64,000 nt of DNA from Ustilaginoidea virens (GCF_000687475.1 NC_057317.1:2418001-2482000); one strand, 5' to 3'. Counted from the first letter of the stretch, positions 33,695-47,312 are shown. Notes: generated from the sequence alone by a model not told the origin. Numbers and translations: made by a program.

Positions 33695-35522
33695 ATGGCG
33701 GGCACAGTCAACAAACCCAAGAGTGAGTTTCTTCGACCTACCATGATGCGTTTTCTTTTCGCCCGTTTTTTTTCCCTTTCCTTCATTTTATTTTTTATTT
33801 TTTATTTTTTTTTTTCAAATATAAAGTTGACTTTCTCTAAACCTTTCCGCTTTTTTCTTAGAGCCCAAGTCCAAGAGAGGCACAACTCGTCTTCGCCACA
33901 AGATTGAAAAGGCATCGGCGGCCAAGCAGAGAAAAGACCGGAAACTAGCCAAGAAGAACCCAGAATGGCGTTCCAAGCTGAAGAAGGACCCCGGCATCCC
34001 CAACCTCTTCCCATATAAAGAAAAGCTGTTGCAAGAGATTGAAGAGAAGCGTATGCGCAAGGCAGCCGAGGCCGAGAAGAGGAGGGAACTGGCCAAAGCG
34101 GCCAAGACGGGCGCTCTTGAAGAGAAGGACGAGCAAGAAATGGACGAGGCCTATGCCGATGCCGATGCCGATGCCGATGGAGATGTCGCCGAGCAAACGG
34201 GCGACGACGACCTCATGGACGAGGACGTGGACGAGTCCAACCCCATGGCGGCATTGCTGGCAAGCGCAAGAGCTGCGGCAGCTCAGTACGACAAGGAGCT
34301 GGCCGATGGCGACAGCATGGATGACGACGACGAGAGCCATGATTCCGACAATGGCAATGGCGGCGGCAACGAGATTTCGGTCGGTCAGGCATCGTCGCGC
34401 AAGACGTACGACAAAGTCTTCAAGCAGGTGGTGGAGCAGGCCGACGTGGTGCTGTACGTGCTGGAGGCCCGAGACCCCGAGGGCACCCGATCCAGGGAGG
34501 TGGAGCGAAGCATCATGGCTGCTGCCTCTGGTGGCAAGCGGCTCATTCTCGTGCTCAACAAGGTCGACTTGATACCCCCCAAGGTCCTGCGCGGCTGGCT
34601 TGCGCACCTGCGACGTTATTTCCCGACCCTGCCGCTCCGCGCGTCGGGCGCTGCGCCCAACGCCCACGTCTTCAACCACCGCGACCTGACGACGCAGAGC
34701 ACGTCGGCAGCCCTGTTCAGGGCGCTCAAGAGCTACGCCGCCAGCCGCCAGCTGAAGCGGGCCGTGTCCGTCGGCGTCATCGGCTACCCCAACGTGGGCA
34801 AGAGCTCCGTCATCAACGCTCTGCTCAGCAGGATGAGCGGCAGAGGCGGCGGCTCATCCAAGGCCTGCCCCGCCGGCGCCGAGGCCGGTGTCACCACGAG
34901 CATCCGCAGCGTCAAGATTGACAGCAAGCTGACGCTGCTCGACTCGCCCGGCGTCGTGTTCCCTTCTTCCTCCTCGTCCACCCAGTCCGCCGGCGGGCTC
35001 GTCAACCTGAAGAACGCCACCGAGGCGCACGCGCACCTCATCCTCCTCAACGCCGTGCCCCCGAAGCAGATCGACGATCCCGTCCCCGCAGTCGGCCTGC
35101 TCATCCGCCGGCTGTCCTCGTCACCCGAGCTGATGCAGAAGCTCACCGCCGTCTACGACGTTCCGGCCCTGCTCCCCAACCGACTCGACGGGGACGTCAC
35201 GACGGATTTCCTCGTGCAGGTCGCCCGCAAGCGCGGCCGTCTCGGCAGAGGCGGCGTCCCCAACATCAACGCCGCCGCCATGACGGTGGTGACGGATTGG
35301 CGCGACGGCCGCATCCAAGGCTGGGTGGAGCCTCCCGCCCTGGTGGTAACCGACGCGACAGATGGCCCTGCGGGGAGCAAGGCCAAGGACGCGGGCGAGC
35401 ATGACGTGGCCCCCGATCACAAGGAGATTGTCTCGGAATGGGCCGCTGAATTCAAGCTCGAGGGCCTGTGGGGTGACGCCGATGCCGCCGGTTCTGGGGG
35501 GGGAGAAGCCATGGAGGAGTAA
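33695..35522 (+). CDS. NUG1: NUG1-like nucleolar GTPase (60S subunit biogenesis)
   Basis: A circularly permuted GTPase of about 562 residues. Exon 1 is a 28-nt stub (33695-33722) and exon 2 runs 33862-35522. The basic N-terminus (KSKRGTTRLRHKIEKASAAK) is the GN3L/Grn1-type nucleolar and rRNA-binding region. A coiled, acidic linker with an Asp-Ala repeat comes next. The G motifs appear in permuted order: EARDPEGTRS (G5-like), NKVD (G4, about residues 242-245), GYPNVGKSS (G1, about 317-325), TTS (G2) and DSPG (G3, about 370-373). This order defines the YlqF/YawG family; N-terminus and length fit Nug1/nucleostemin. It acts in the nucleolus on pre-60S particles and may travel with them to the nuclear pore. 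It converges with DIS3, 430 bp away. Confidence 0.92.
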
Positions 35523-35952
35523 CGGAGGAGTAACGGTCAGCAGCAAGGCATCATCTAGTGTAAAGCCCCATCCATCTCTTTGCCAAACACCAAGTCATCT
35601 CTTTCTTGTTCTTGTCTTGTCTTTTTCCTTTTTTTTTTTTTTTTTTCCTTTGCCCCTTCTTTTTTGCCCCTCATGTCACGTATATATATGTACGGCGTTC
35701 CATCACAGGGCGGAGGTTTGGTTAGAATGAATGTGTGGGTGATTAGATGGCATAGTTCACGTCTTGATGGATCTTGTGGAAAACGGGTGCTCAAAAATTG
35801 CAACTTCATCTTTTCCATGGGCATTCCCACGTCCCGCGTGACGGGCGGCAATGTAAGCTACCTAATCCAAGATGGATACCTGGATGGTCTGATACCACCG
35901 CCCAACGGGGGCCCCATGTTGTTACACGTCATCCCATCCTTGGGTCACTTTC
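35523..35952. other. Convergent 3' interval between NUG1 and DIS3
   Basis: 430 bp shared by two tail-to-tail genes, with a T tract near 35630-35647. Overlapping 3' UTRs are likely but not shown. Confidence 0.5.
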
Positions 35953-38900
35953 TCACGCGCTCACCAGCTCCATCTTGACGCCTCTCTTGCCCGTCCTCTC
36001 ATCCTTGTCGTCCGTCACCCTGACGCGGACCTTTTGGAATAGCTCAACGGTGAGGTTCCTGGAGCCCTTGGTGACGAGGGTGTACGTCTCGGCGTCAAAC
36101 TCGCCCTGCGGCTCGGGCTCCGCCAGGTCCCGCAGCCGGATCAGGCCCTCTATGCCGAAGCGTGGGACGAGCACGACGAAGCCGTTGCTGAAGATCTTCA
36201 TGACGAAGGCGTCCTCCTCGGCGACCTTGCCCCTGAGCGCCTGCCCGACGTAGTAGGCTATGCTGGCCCGGCCGGCCATCTGGGCGTTCCGGTGGCGCAC
36301 GTTGATGTTCTTGCAGACGGCCCCGAGGCGGCCCCTGCTGCGGACCGACGGGTGCACCGCCTCGTAGCCGATGGCGGCCGCCAGCTGCCGGTGCGCCAGC
36401 AGGTCCGCGTAGCGGCGGATGGGCGACGTGAAGTGCGTGTAGATTTCGGACGCGAGGCCGTAGTGCCGGAACTCCGGGTAGGCCTGGGTCCCGGAGCAAA
36501 AGTACTCGGCCGACATCATGCACCGCGTGGCCATGATGCGGACCAGGGTGTTGAAGAAGGGCTCCCGCTCGTCCACGCACGCGTCGAGCGAGTCGGCCAG
36601 GGCCTTGGAGCTGTCCGTCCGGAGCTCCAGGCCCCGCTTGACGCGCAGCTGGTCGGCGAGCTCGTCAAAGTTGGTCTTGGGCGGCGCGCCGTGGCGGCGC
36701 AGGATGGCGGTTTGGGGGAACGCCTCGTAGATCTTGGCGGCCACGCTGATGTTGGCCAGCAGCATGAACTCTTCGACCAGGGAGTTGGTGTCGAGCAGCT
36801 GCTTCGTCTTGACGTCGATGGGATCCGACGTCTCGCTCTCCATCTGAACCTTGACCTCGGGAGACGACAGGCTGAGGGCTCCGGCGTCCATGCGCTTCTT
36901 CTTGAGTCTCTTGGACAGCATCAGCAGCATGCGCATGCCGTCCGTGAGCTCGTCTTGCTGCGACGCATCGTCGATTCTCAGCTGTGCCTGCTCGTAGCTG
37001 AACGCCTCGCGGGACTTGATGACGGACTTGGTGAAGCGCACGTTGACAATGTCGGCGTTGGAGTCGAGCTCCCACAGGACGGAAAACGCGAACCGCTCCA
37101 CGTACGGCTTCAGCGAGCACAGGTCGGTGCCCAGCAGCATGGGCAGCATGTCGATGCGCTTGTCGACCAGATAGACGGTGGTGCCGCGGATGCTCGCCTC
37201 GGCGTCCATGGCGTTGGCGGGTTTGACAAAGTGTGACACGTCGGCAATGTGGACGCCGACCTGGAAATTCCCGTTGGCCAGTTTCCGCGCGTGAAGAGCA
37301 TCGTCAATGTCCTGGCAGCCGGGCGGGTCGATGCTGCAGATGAGAAGCCCGCGAAGATCTTCCCTGTCTCTCCAGCCGGCATCATCTGTGCTTTCGGGAA
37401 CTTTCCAGCCGTGGCCCTCCTTGGGTAGGCAGTCCAGGACGGTCTTGGGGAAAGGCCGGTACTGCACGTCCCACTCCAGCAAAAGGGCCTCGGTTTCCGC
37501 CGCCTTGGTCTCCAGCTCGCCTAGGGAGCGGACGAAATGACCGACCGGATGCCTGGAATCTCTGTCCCAGGCATCAATCGTCACCAAAAGCCTCTTGCCC
37601 AGCAAGTCGGCGACCTGTCGAGTCCGCAGCCTGATCTTGGGGATCTTCTTATCCATGGGGATGACGAAGACGCTTTCCTGCTTCCTCCCCTGCGAGGATG
37701 CCGACTTGCTGGCGGATGACGGATCGATATGACCGACGTACTGACGCCAATTGCGCTTGATGACACCAACCACAGTGGCGGTTGGCTGCGGCTGGCTTTC
37801 GGAGGACGCTTTATGGCTTCTCTTGGCTTGCTCTTGCAACGCTCTTCTTTCCTTGTCCGAAACAGCATCATCCCGATGCTCGGCATCCGCATTCTCGTTC
37901 TTGGTGATGTTGTCCTCCTCGATGATCTTGGTTGACGGTTCCTTCCACTTGTCTTGAGGAAGAAGTTGCACAACCACGACGTCTCCATCGACAGCTCTGT
38001 TGATGCTCTCTCGTCCTAGGATGAGCAAGGGCTTGGGAAATGCCGGTACCTTGATCGATCCTTCCAAATAGTTGTACGGCGAGACATTGAATATTCCTTG
38101 ATGCATCAAGCCAGCCTTGACGCCCGTCATCATCTTTGACAGGCTGTAGTACTCGGGGTAGAGAATGGGTGAGGTTTTGCTGAACCCTCCTTTGCTCTGC
38201 GACTCTGCCACCATGTCGAGAAGCTTGTCTCCCCCCTCCAAGCTTTCCACGTAACCTCTCAGGGACACAGCATTGAGCCCCTGTTCCCGGGCTTTCCGCA
38301 GGTTGTCCTGATCGTCACTCAGCATCACGATGGCTGGGATGTTTGCGGATTTGGTTCGGCTGAGGTGCTCCCCGTACCATTTGACGGCCTGGCGAACAGC
38401 TCTGTCGTTTCTGTCGTTGACGCTCTCATGCGGCTCTCGAGCGACATGGGTTTCCAGCCTGAAATCATTGAAGAAGACGTAGAACCGTTTATCCTCGCTT
38501 TTGGTGAGCCCAATCAGGCGATTGTATAATGGCAAGGATCGATTCCGGAGCTCTTCCAAGACAGTCTGCAGGATGACGACATCGTAAAACGACGAGCTTT
38601 GCTCGAAAAGGTCCATGGCATTGAGGAGAGCGTTGGTATCGGGCACCAGGTAGTGTCCCTGGGGAAAGGCTTTCGTCCCCGCCGGTCTCTCCGACAGGAC
38701 AAAAGGTTGAGCTGGGCAAGATGTTAGTGAGAGCAGTGGGGGGGGGTGGGGGGAAGCAAATCATTGGCAAAGTACTCATGAACTACCTTGCTGGGCGGCA
38801 TTTCGAGGAGCGCCATTCAGGCACACTCTGCAGAGGTTGGAAGAACAAGGAATGTCGGTCCTCAGATAGACTTCTCTGACAATCTTTTGGACCTTGCCGC

Positions 38901-38982
38901 TGCGCGTTGAACGAACATAGACCTTGCTTGATATGTTTGAAGCGAGAGGGTCCTCCTCATGATATCGCTTCAGGCTAGTCAT
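35953..38982 (-). CDS. DIS3: DIS3/RRP44, catalytic subunit of the RNA exosome
   Basis: A 3'-5' exoribonuclease with an extra endonuclease domain, about 984 residues (yeast Dis3 has 1001). Exon 1 is 38982-38787 and exon 2 is 38711-35953, with a 75-nt intron. The N-terminus carries the three-cysteine CR3 motif (PCSSNLCRVC). A PIN domain follows from about residue 85 with acidic residues in VPDTNALLNAMD, LQTVLEEL and SDDQDN. Two cold-shock domains come next. The RNB domain has the catalytic signature DPPGCQDIDDAL near residue 525, then VGVHIADVSHFV and RRYADLLAHRQL. An S1 domain ends the protein. It processes and degrades RNA in nucleus and cytoplasm as part of the exosome. The reading frame is uninterrupted and no key residue looks lost. 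Confidence 0.96.
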
Positions 38983-41900
38983 GGCGAAGATGGTCAGTCA
39001 GGTGTGTTCCTTTAGGAATAACCCAAGTTTTCCAACCAACTCTCAACTCGGTGGGCAAGTCGGAAATGGGAAAAAGACGTGGGGGCGTTTAGCAGGCGAA
39101 TCAGAGTATCTGGCGCGCTTGCTTATCGATAGCAGGGCCCGTGGGGGAGGGGAGGGGGGCTAACCATTGTTGAACAACCAAGAAAAACGCGAAACTCCCA
39201 GCCAGCTGCAGGAAAAGAATACACACAAGTACATCGGGCTACAGAAAACGAAAACTTGGGTTCATCACAGCTGCGCAACAAAAGATGATGGCTCAGTAAA
39301 ACGGGTCACGATGCTTGCGACCTTGACCCGCATCAGGAATAGCACGGCGCAGCGATGTTTGCCAGTCACGTGATGATGCGAAGTGGAAAAACTGCCGACT
39401 TCCGTACGGAGTACTCGCCCTCCTAGTAAGCTCTTTGTATCGACATGTTCAAAGCAGAAGTGCTCTTGGAAAACAGACACCCATACGTCATAGAACAAGT
39501 CAGACCAAGCTGTCTTCCCAGCCCGCGTCCGTCCGCAAACTGCGCGACTCTTGCCATGCACCTCGCGGCTTGTCAAAATCGAATCGGTACGTTGAGAACC
39601 TTTGCTTGGACCAAAAGCCGAAAGCTTCAAGGTCACGGCATATTGCTTTCATTCATGAGCTAGCTGCCTTGCTTGCGGAAGCTGCTGCTGCTTAACTTGC
39701 TTAACTTGAACCAAGACTTTGATGGCGAGGGACGCAATTGGTTCGTCGTGTCTCCGGGTCGCCTCTGTGGGCCACCGATGACAAGGGCCAGGCCTGCGAG
39801 GAAGGAGCCACGCACTGGGAAGTGAAATAAACTAGCAGCACTAGGTCGGACGGAGCCAAGAAAAGGAGGAGCCAATGGGCCAAAGTCAACGTCCTGGAAC
39901 AGCGTCGGACTCGGGACTCGGGATCTCAAGACCAGGTCAGAAGTCAGGACTCAAGACTCCCGACTTTGGGCTACCAAGTCCCCCGCCGCCGACACGATCC
40001 AGACTTCCAAGTTCCGGCACTTTTATTTTAGCGCTTGCGCGTCTCGTGATTGCGCAGTGGGACTCTCGGGAAATCCCTGCAGCAACAGCCAAAGCTGTCC
40101 TGCCTGATTCCTGCTTCCTGCTTCCTGCTTCCTGCTTCCTGCTTCCTGGATCCCGAGCAACGATGGAATAGTTTCGTACCGTCATGGTGACGCCACTTGC
40201 TACGGTCGACGTTTTCACCTCTTGGTTCGTCGTCATGTGCCTCACTTCTCACGACCGTGGAGCGTACTCCGTCTCTCTTCCAGACAAGGTTCTTGGAGGC
40301 TGGCGACCTGTCAAGACGTTCGGCGGTTTCCCCAATTCGTCAGTTGGTCTACATCATCCTGTCTCAGCCCAGCCTCGATTAATTCCCCGGCCAACTAGTA
40401 GAGTCTTAGGCTTCTTAGACCATGGACCTTCCAGTACTCTCGAATTTTGCATGTCCCACTCCTGGCTTCCGATTTTTCCTTGCAGCCGCGAGCATGTCTT
40501 GTTCACATCCCCCAGTCAAGTATGTTTCCCATAGGGAAGACATGGTTGAACATGTGCATAAGCTTCTCGGGTGGTAGGAACGAGTTCCGTCTAGGCACGC
40601 TTGAATTCGCCACTGACTTTGAATTCCGGACCACGTTGACCCGGACTTCCTTGCTTCTTCTGCCCATCACTTATTAGTCTGGCCGAGATTTGCTCGGACT
40701 AAATGCAACGCTGGTCGGTGAGGAGGCAAGATTGTAGAATTCAGGTACTGTGCGGTACGGCTACTCTCCAGCACAGTCAAGAACCGTAAGACTGGATTGC
40801 ATAGGTACTTGGGTAGGTAGGTAGATAGATAATGGTCGCTGAACAAGGTAAGTCCTTGCGACAACATCCCAACCCCGAGTTACCCACGACGGATGAATCA
40901 GCCTCATTCACGATCGACATCTGTTTCTCTATTCCCCCCTCTTTCCCAGCCATCCTCTTCACGCTGAAGCCAAGTTTATGGTGTGGGGTGGCATCTTGAA
41001 GATTGGATAGGAGTGGCCGCCGAGAAGACAGTGTCGATGATGCGCCTGGTGACAGGGCTTGCATGCACATTTCCTGCAAGGTTGACAAGATGTGTACGGC
41101 AGCCTCGTGATCCTTCCTGCATACGCATGGATGCAGAGGCCCTAGCTCAAAGAATGTTTCGCTTTCGAGTTGAGACTCGATCCGTTTCAACTCGACCTAG
41201 ACATGTATCACGCCTTTGGGTGTGGCCAGCCAGTGTTAGCTGCCCATGATGCATGAAGCATAATTCCTGCACATGGCGTGAAAACTTTTCAAACTCCTTG
41301 CTTAGAACCGGGCGTGTCTGAGAATTCGAGACACTTGGGGACCACCCCATCAGCAAGGGCGCACATCATTGGGTTGGGGTTTGTTTGCCGCATCCATCGT
41401 TGCAGCCGATGCTGATGAGCTCTGCGGCAAACCTGCTTGTTTATTCCACCTGGGCAGATCATCCCCTCATACCGCAGCATTCGCAGGTCAATCGACAGCC
41501 TTGTTGCTCGAAACCATGCATCTCTACTATTGTCGACGGATGCGCTCGCCATGATGTGTCGCCATGATGTAACAGCTTCATGCCACTGTGCGCACGGTGC
41601 AGGGCATTCGTTACGGTCCCGGCGCGTCGTATCTGGGACTTGTTTCTGAAAATGCACGTCCGAGAACGCGCGCGTATGCTTATCCGACGAGAAACTAAAA
41701 GGAGGCTGACTATTAGTACCAGGGAGACGGATCCCGGTGGGGCGAAAGGTGTGTTGAGGAAATGCCTGGCATGATATGAATAGCACTCCCGGTGCTATTG
41801 TCGGCAGTGCCATCATACTTGGCGAGCCAACCAGAGCCGGCAACGGGCAGATGGCCAAAGCATTGACTCGACTGATTTTTCAAATGATTGCTACATGGCA

Positions 41901-41999
41901 AATGACCGAGCCGATGGCTTGAAGGCTTGAGGCGCAAGAACGTCAATCGGAAGGAGGGTCGAATGCGGGGACCGTATGCAAAACAGCTTCCAGGGCAGG

Positions 42000-42060
42000 T
42001 GCCAGGGAGGTGCCAGGGAGGTGCCAGGAAGGCGCCAGGAAGGCGCCAGGAAGGCGCGTG
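42000..42060. repeat. 12-bp tandem array (GGTGCCAGGGAG to GGCGCCAGGAAG)
   Basis: About five dodecamers. The first ones read GGTGCCAGGGAG and the later ones GGCGCCAGGAAG, a clean switch of variant along the array. Confidence 0.8.
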
Positions 42061-45000
42061 CCCCGGTACCTGAGGGCGTTTCCTTGCGACTCTGTACTTC
42101 TGCAAGCAAGTGGCACTTGGGTTAGGGGAAAATCTTGGCTGCCAGGGAGAGGGAGGTACTCCGTACTGTGTAGCAGAACTGGTGACAGGCAAAGAAACAT
42201 AGGCCCATAGGCCCCATGGGGCTTTCACCGCCACCGCATACATGTAACGTCACGTTCTGTTACAGCTTGCAAGTCTAGCTTGTTCAACCAGGCTTTCCTT
42301 AACACATAGCATTTCATAAGCTGAATATCTAGACCAAGGTGATGGACAGAGGAGAGAGTAACCAAAAAAAAAAAAAAAAAGTAAGAAAAGAAAAAGGGAA
42401 AGAATAAAGAAAAAAAGAAAAAGGAAATACAAAATGAACAGAAAGTAAAGAGGGATACGGTCAGTTTGAGCCCGCGGTGTGGGGGTGCGTCATGTGTCAT
42501 TCTACTGGTCATGGTTCGTGGATGGGATGAGGCTAGGGCTGACTGCCTGAGAAAGCACGCCTGTACGCCTTTACGCCTGTAAACTGGCAAGGTGTATGTG
42601 GCTATGGCGGTCTAACATCGGCCCCGCACCTGCCTCCTCCTTCCAGCCCCATCCCCATCCCCATTCCCATCCGCATTCCCATCCTCCCCCGTTTGCACGT
42701 TCCTGAAGCCGGAGACATTAAATGTCTGGTCGAGTAAAGCGCGCGGATTAACTTACTTTCCCAAGCTACCAGCACCAGCATATACCCAGCTGGCCTGCAA
42801 GAACTTGCAATAAAAAAAAATAAAAAAAAAAGGAGATTCGGCGAACCTTGGGTCTGTTTGCCTACTGACATGCCCTAGGGTGAGCGCAGAGAAGTAAAGT
42901 TACTTCTACGTTAGGTAGGTACCTCCTACCTTAGGAGGTAGGTGTTTACCTAGAACTGGGGCTCCACTCCTAGCCAGCTGATTCGCGTGGAAGGCACTTG
43001 TCCGGGCTGGAACCGGCTGCCAGCATCTCCATTCACCTTCGTGACCAACTCTTTTATGCGACCCGCAGAGCCACCCACGCGCGCACATGCACACACCGGT
43101 GGAGCCATGCCCAAATAATGCATGGAGCTAACCCAATTTGTTGGTTCAACCCGAGCAACTGAGTTACCTTACTGAGCAATGTATTATCGATTCACCATCC
43201 ATCCACCAGACTGCTTCCGCACTGCACCAGAACTGCAAAACATCTTCGCTAACAGCCTAAAACGCCGAGGCGACCATGAACTGGAGCTCGCTATTTACCC
43301 CTTTAACGTTTCGTAATCGCGCCAAGTACGGCTGGGAGCCATCAGCCTGTCTGGCGAGCCAAGAGAACAAAAAGGATTGCCTCCCTTACTGGGCCGTTGT
43401 ATATTACAATTTGCAAAGCAGGGTTTGCTTCCGCTCTGCTCCTGCCTTGGCGGGAGTCCATCCCATGCGGCCTCGCTCACGCGTCAACCAGGTTGTGCCA
43501 AGCTGTTGCTGGTGACGATAGTCGCCCGCTTGTCAGCTCTTCAAATATGCAGTGAACATAGACAGACCTCGGTGCTTGTTTTCAGCTGTCCCACGACTAT
43601 ATTAAACAAAAACCCCGTACGCTCATGAGAATCAGGCGTGGCGCGCCATGGGTGGGTTATCACGGTTGTCATGGTTGTCATTCCTTATTAGTAATGATAT
43701 ATGCCAATAGTCCGTCTTCAGTCGACTGTACGGACGTGCATTCCATACTACATGTAGTCTACCACCGCCTAGCGCAGTTGGAATAGCGGGAGTGTGGCTT
43801 AGAGATGAATTGGTTATTTACAAACAAAGCAAAAATCCTTCCGTGGAAAGTGCAGAGCGAGTGGCTAGAATGACTTGCATCATGTGCTTACAACATCACC
43901 AGGTTGGTACACACTTCATACCGTGTCAGGTACAGAGTACCGGGCACATTAGGAGGTGCCCAAGGTACATGTAAGCATCCATAATCGACACCCCAGGATT
44001 GTGGCGACACTTTGCTTTTAACTTCGCCCGAGGCGTTGTTGCGGCAAAACACAAGTGACCAGGCAGGCCCCTTCCAGCTGCCGAGAAGGACTTATTTGCA
44101 ATGCCTGGCGATAAAGGCGGCAAGAGGTTCTCCAGTCCTTATCCCTGCTCTCGGTTAGCCCCACCATTGGACCAGCGTAGGCTTTCTTCAGCCCCAGGAC
44201 TGGGTTCCTTGCCCTCGCAGCAGTCAGGTGCGCGACATCGTCACATCTTCGTAACTCGTGCATTCTTCACCCACTTTTATTAGTCATCCCTTTTGCCTGG
44301 TTGATCTGGTGTTTCCAAAGTCTTTTGAAGCCAAAAGATCGCTTTTCCGGCTGGCCTACGGACTCCGGAGTACCTCTGACTGACCTACTTGCTACCAGGG
44401 AGCTTCGTTACTAAAGAACGAGAAATCTCGTGGCCGCATGCGGAAAGACTACGTAGGTAGATAGGTAGGTAGGTACCTAGGTAGGTAGCCAGAGGCGATA
44501 TCCCGGCTTTTGAACAACTAGCGCCTAGAATATGTGCTTTTCCATGAGCTCAAGTCCATTTCTGCGTCGCCTTTGTTGATGGCAGTGGGCACGGTCACCT
44601 CGGTGCACTATCCGTCACCCGCTACGTACTACGCGAAGATCCTGGCCCTAATCAATTGAGAACAAGACAGCAAAAAGGCAGGAATGGAAGCATAAGAAAA
44701 AAAAAAATAGAGGCAACCACCGCCAGACCGAGGAGTAAATCAGAGTGTTTTACAACTTTGCTCCATGGCATGGCTTCAGAATAGCCGAGGCCAATACATT
44801 CTCTGTTGAGCTGCCCCGATCGCACAGGCCCACAGGAACCCATCCGGTACGGTACGTACATGCGTCCACATTAGGTATAGTGCAGGGTGTAGGTTGATTA
44901 ACACTGATACTTCAGCCCATGCGGAATTTAGCCGAGAGGAAAAGCCCGAGGCCTTTAACTCCGTACTTGATAACAAACATAGAAGCTCGCTTATGTTGCT

Positions 45001-46769
45001 GGATCCTGAGCTCATTAGCGGAGCACTTTTGTTTGGCCGCTCTTATCAGGTACCCTTACCTTAGGTACCTAGAGACCTACCTCTTCCAAGGCATGACCTA
45101 CCTTAGCTTAGCTTAGGTACCAGGCACTTATGACGAGATGAGTAAGTCGCACAGAGCCTGGATCCGGTTATAATCAACCCGCTCAGCCGTCGTCTCCTTT
45201 GGACGGCTGCCATTGCTGTTGGTTGGACAGGCGGCAACGTGCGCAACTGCGGAGTCATCAAATTCATTGCAGCGGACCAGACGTATTGACGCTTCATGCT
45301 GCTCTTGCGGACTTGACCTGCCTGTGCTTGCCCGTGCTTGCCCGTGCTTGCCCGAGCTTGCCCCCTGCTTTACGGAGTACCTTCCTTGCCTTGCCTTAGG
45401 AACCTCCTGCACTTGCTTGCTGCTGCTCCCTTGGCACCCGCCAAGTCGTTGGTGCGCCCCCGCCAAGAAACATCTCTTGTTAGCGCGCCACCCCCCCAAG
45501 ACTGCGCCATTTGAGCCAACCAACCGTCGTCATCCGTCTCCCTTGCTCCTTCCTCACTGCCCTGCTGCCCTGCTGCCCTGCTGCCCTGTTGCCCTGTTGC
45601 CCTTTGCGCCCAAGACGAGCACCTCCTGATTAGTACATTACGCATCGCATATCGCATGTCGTGAACATCAGCTGCATAAGTTTGATTGAAAGGAACCAGA
45701 AACCCCATATCCCGTTTTTTCGTTTCTCGATTTTCCCCCTCCTCACCACCCCCTCCCCTCCTCTCCCCCTCCCCTCCTTGCCCCCCCCCCCCCCTTCACC
45801 CCCCGGCTCGCCCGTTTTGCAGCCGTTTCCCCTCCTCCTGCAACTCCCCCCATCTGTCAACCTCCACAGCTTCCACAGCTGGCCGTGGTTTCCACTCCAG
45901 CCTACTTCTGCCGTTACCCTCCCCCCCTCCCTCTCAGCCCACCACCTCCCTCCACCACCTTCCACCACCACCTCCCTCCACCACCTTCCACCACCACCTT
46001 CCACCACCACCCCCATAACCCACAACCACCACCCACCCCCATAACCTCCATAACCACCACCCCCAATACACCAATACACCAACCATCCGCTTGCAACACC
46101 ACCACCACCACCACCACCTTTCACGGTCGCGCGCCCAACTCCCAGCCAAGGCCCCAGCAATCACCCTCTTACTCGTCGTTGTACTCACTCTTCCATCGAC
46201 TTTTCCCGTCCCTCCGCTCGTCAATCAACCAGTTGCTGTGCGTCTCTGGGGGAAACGGTTTGCATCGCTTCTCCACACGTTTCTCCTCCTCTCACGTCGC
46301 GCGCGTCGCCGTTATTTTGCGACCAGACTGCACGAGCTTGGAGGTCGCAGTCGGTTTGCCGCCTCGTCGGTTTTGCGTCCAAAGCGAACCGGACGCTTCC
46401 CAGCCCATCCGCGTCTTTCGCGCATCCGCTGCGCCGTGATCGACGCCCTTGTCGCACACGCGCGTTCCCGCGCAGACGCCCATCGTCAAAAGGTATAACT
46501 CGTCTCTTTTTCTCTTGTCAACGTTTTTGCAGACATGGAAAACATCTGCCCCCCCCCCCCCCCCCCGCCCGCCTTCCTCCCCCCCCCCTTGTCACCTTGT
46601 CATCACCTACCTGCTCGCGTTTGCGGGGGGCGCCCTTGTTGGCTGACAAAGCGCTTCCTTTGTGTGTTTCTGCTATCTGCTTATCTGCTGTCTGCTGTCT
46701 GCTTCTCTGCTCTGCCCTTTGCACTCTGCCCGCTCTCTGCTCTCTTGCTCTCTGCCCCTCTTCGGCTCG

Positions 46770-46845
46770 GCTCAGCTCAGCTCAGCTCAGCTCAGCTCAG
46801 CTCAGCTCAGCTCTGCTCTGCTCTGCTCTGCTCTGCTCTGCTCTG
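46770..46845. repeat. Pentanucleotide array switching from GCTCA to GCTCT
   Basis: About nine GCTCA units run directly into about seven GCTCT units, so the array has two homogeneous halves. It lies about 470 bp before the RSC7-type start codon. Confidence 0.85.
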
Positions 46846-47312
46846 CGCTGCTTGCTGGGCTTGTTTATCTGCTGCGACCCTGCAACTCGTCGTCCCGTCG
46901 CGCCACTCTCTGGCTTTTGTACTGTACTTGCTGCTGCTGGGTGGTGCCTCTGACGCAGGCCATGGCGTCCGGCTCCCTCCGCCTCGCACTGTGCCCGCAG
47001 CCAGCGCATGTACGCAGCAGCTCAGTGCTGTGCTGGGCTGATGCCCCCGAGTTGGCTGCACCCACCCTGCCTGCCTGCCTGGCTGCCGCCGACCTACTGG
47101 GTGTATCACCCGCCTGCCCACTTTGTTGCTCATAGCACAATCATTCCTACGGCCCCACGGCCACCACCAGTTTCACCTGCACGGCCCAAGGCTGTCCTGT
47201 CGCATCCTCCTCCACATCCAGGTCTTCACTCCAGTCCAACGACTTCTCGACACGTCTTTACTGTTGTCGCCCTCGTGGTCGCTTGCTTCTGGTGGTCTGG
47301 GCCCCTTTTGTC

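Larger units (their letters stand above)
38983..47312. other. Long gene-poor interval, 8.3 kb
   Basis: I find no gene I can support between the divergent DIS3 and RSC7-type genes. Open frames (for example 41289-41858 minus and 45630-46160 minus) come from simple sequence or lack motifs. Contents: a CTTCCTG array at 40105-40148; a 12-bp GGTGCCAGGGAG/GGCGCCAGGAAG array at 42000-42060; an A tract at 42363-42380; palindromic TAGGTACC clusters at 42913-42935, 44455-44485 and 45048-45120; a CCCGTGCTTG array near 45327-45360; a CCCTGCTG array near 45557-45603; pyrimidine-rich DNA at 45730-46120; and a GCTCA/GCTCT array at 46770-46845. The last 1.5 kb is probably the promoter and leader of the RSC7-type gene. 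Confidence 0.5.

Noticed and set aside
36292..37236. 314-codon plus-strand frame inside DIS3
   Set aside because: Mirror frame of the conserved DIS3 RNB region, caused by GC-rich third positions.
41289..41858. 189-codon minus-strand frame in the 39-47 kb interval
   Set aside because: No signal, domain or splice support seen; composition like surrounding noncoding DNA. Could be revisited with RNA data.
45630..46160. Gly/Trp/Val-rich frame resembling a glycine-rich protein
   Set aside because: It is the reverse strand of a CCACCA/CCCC-rich simple-sequence stretch.
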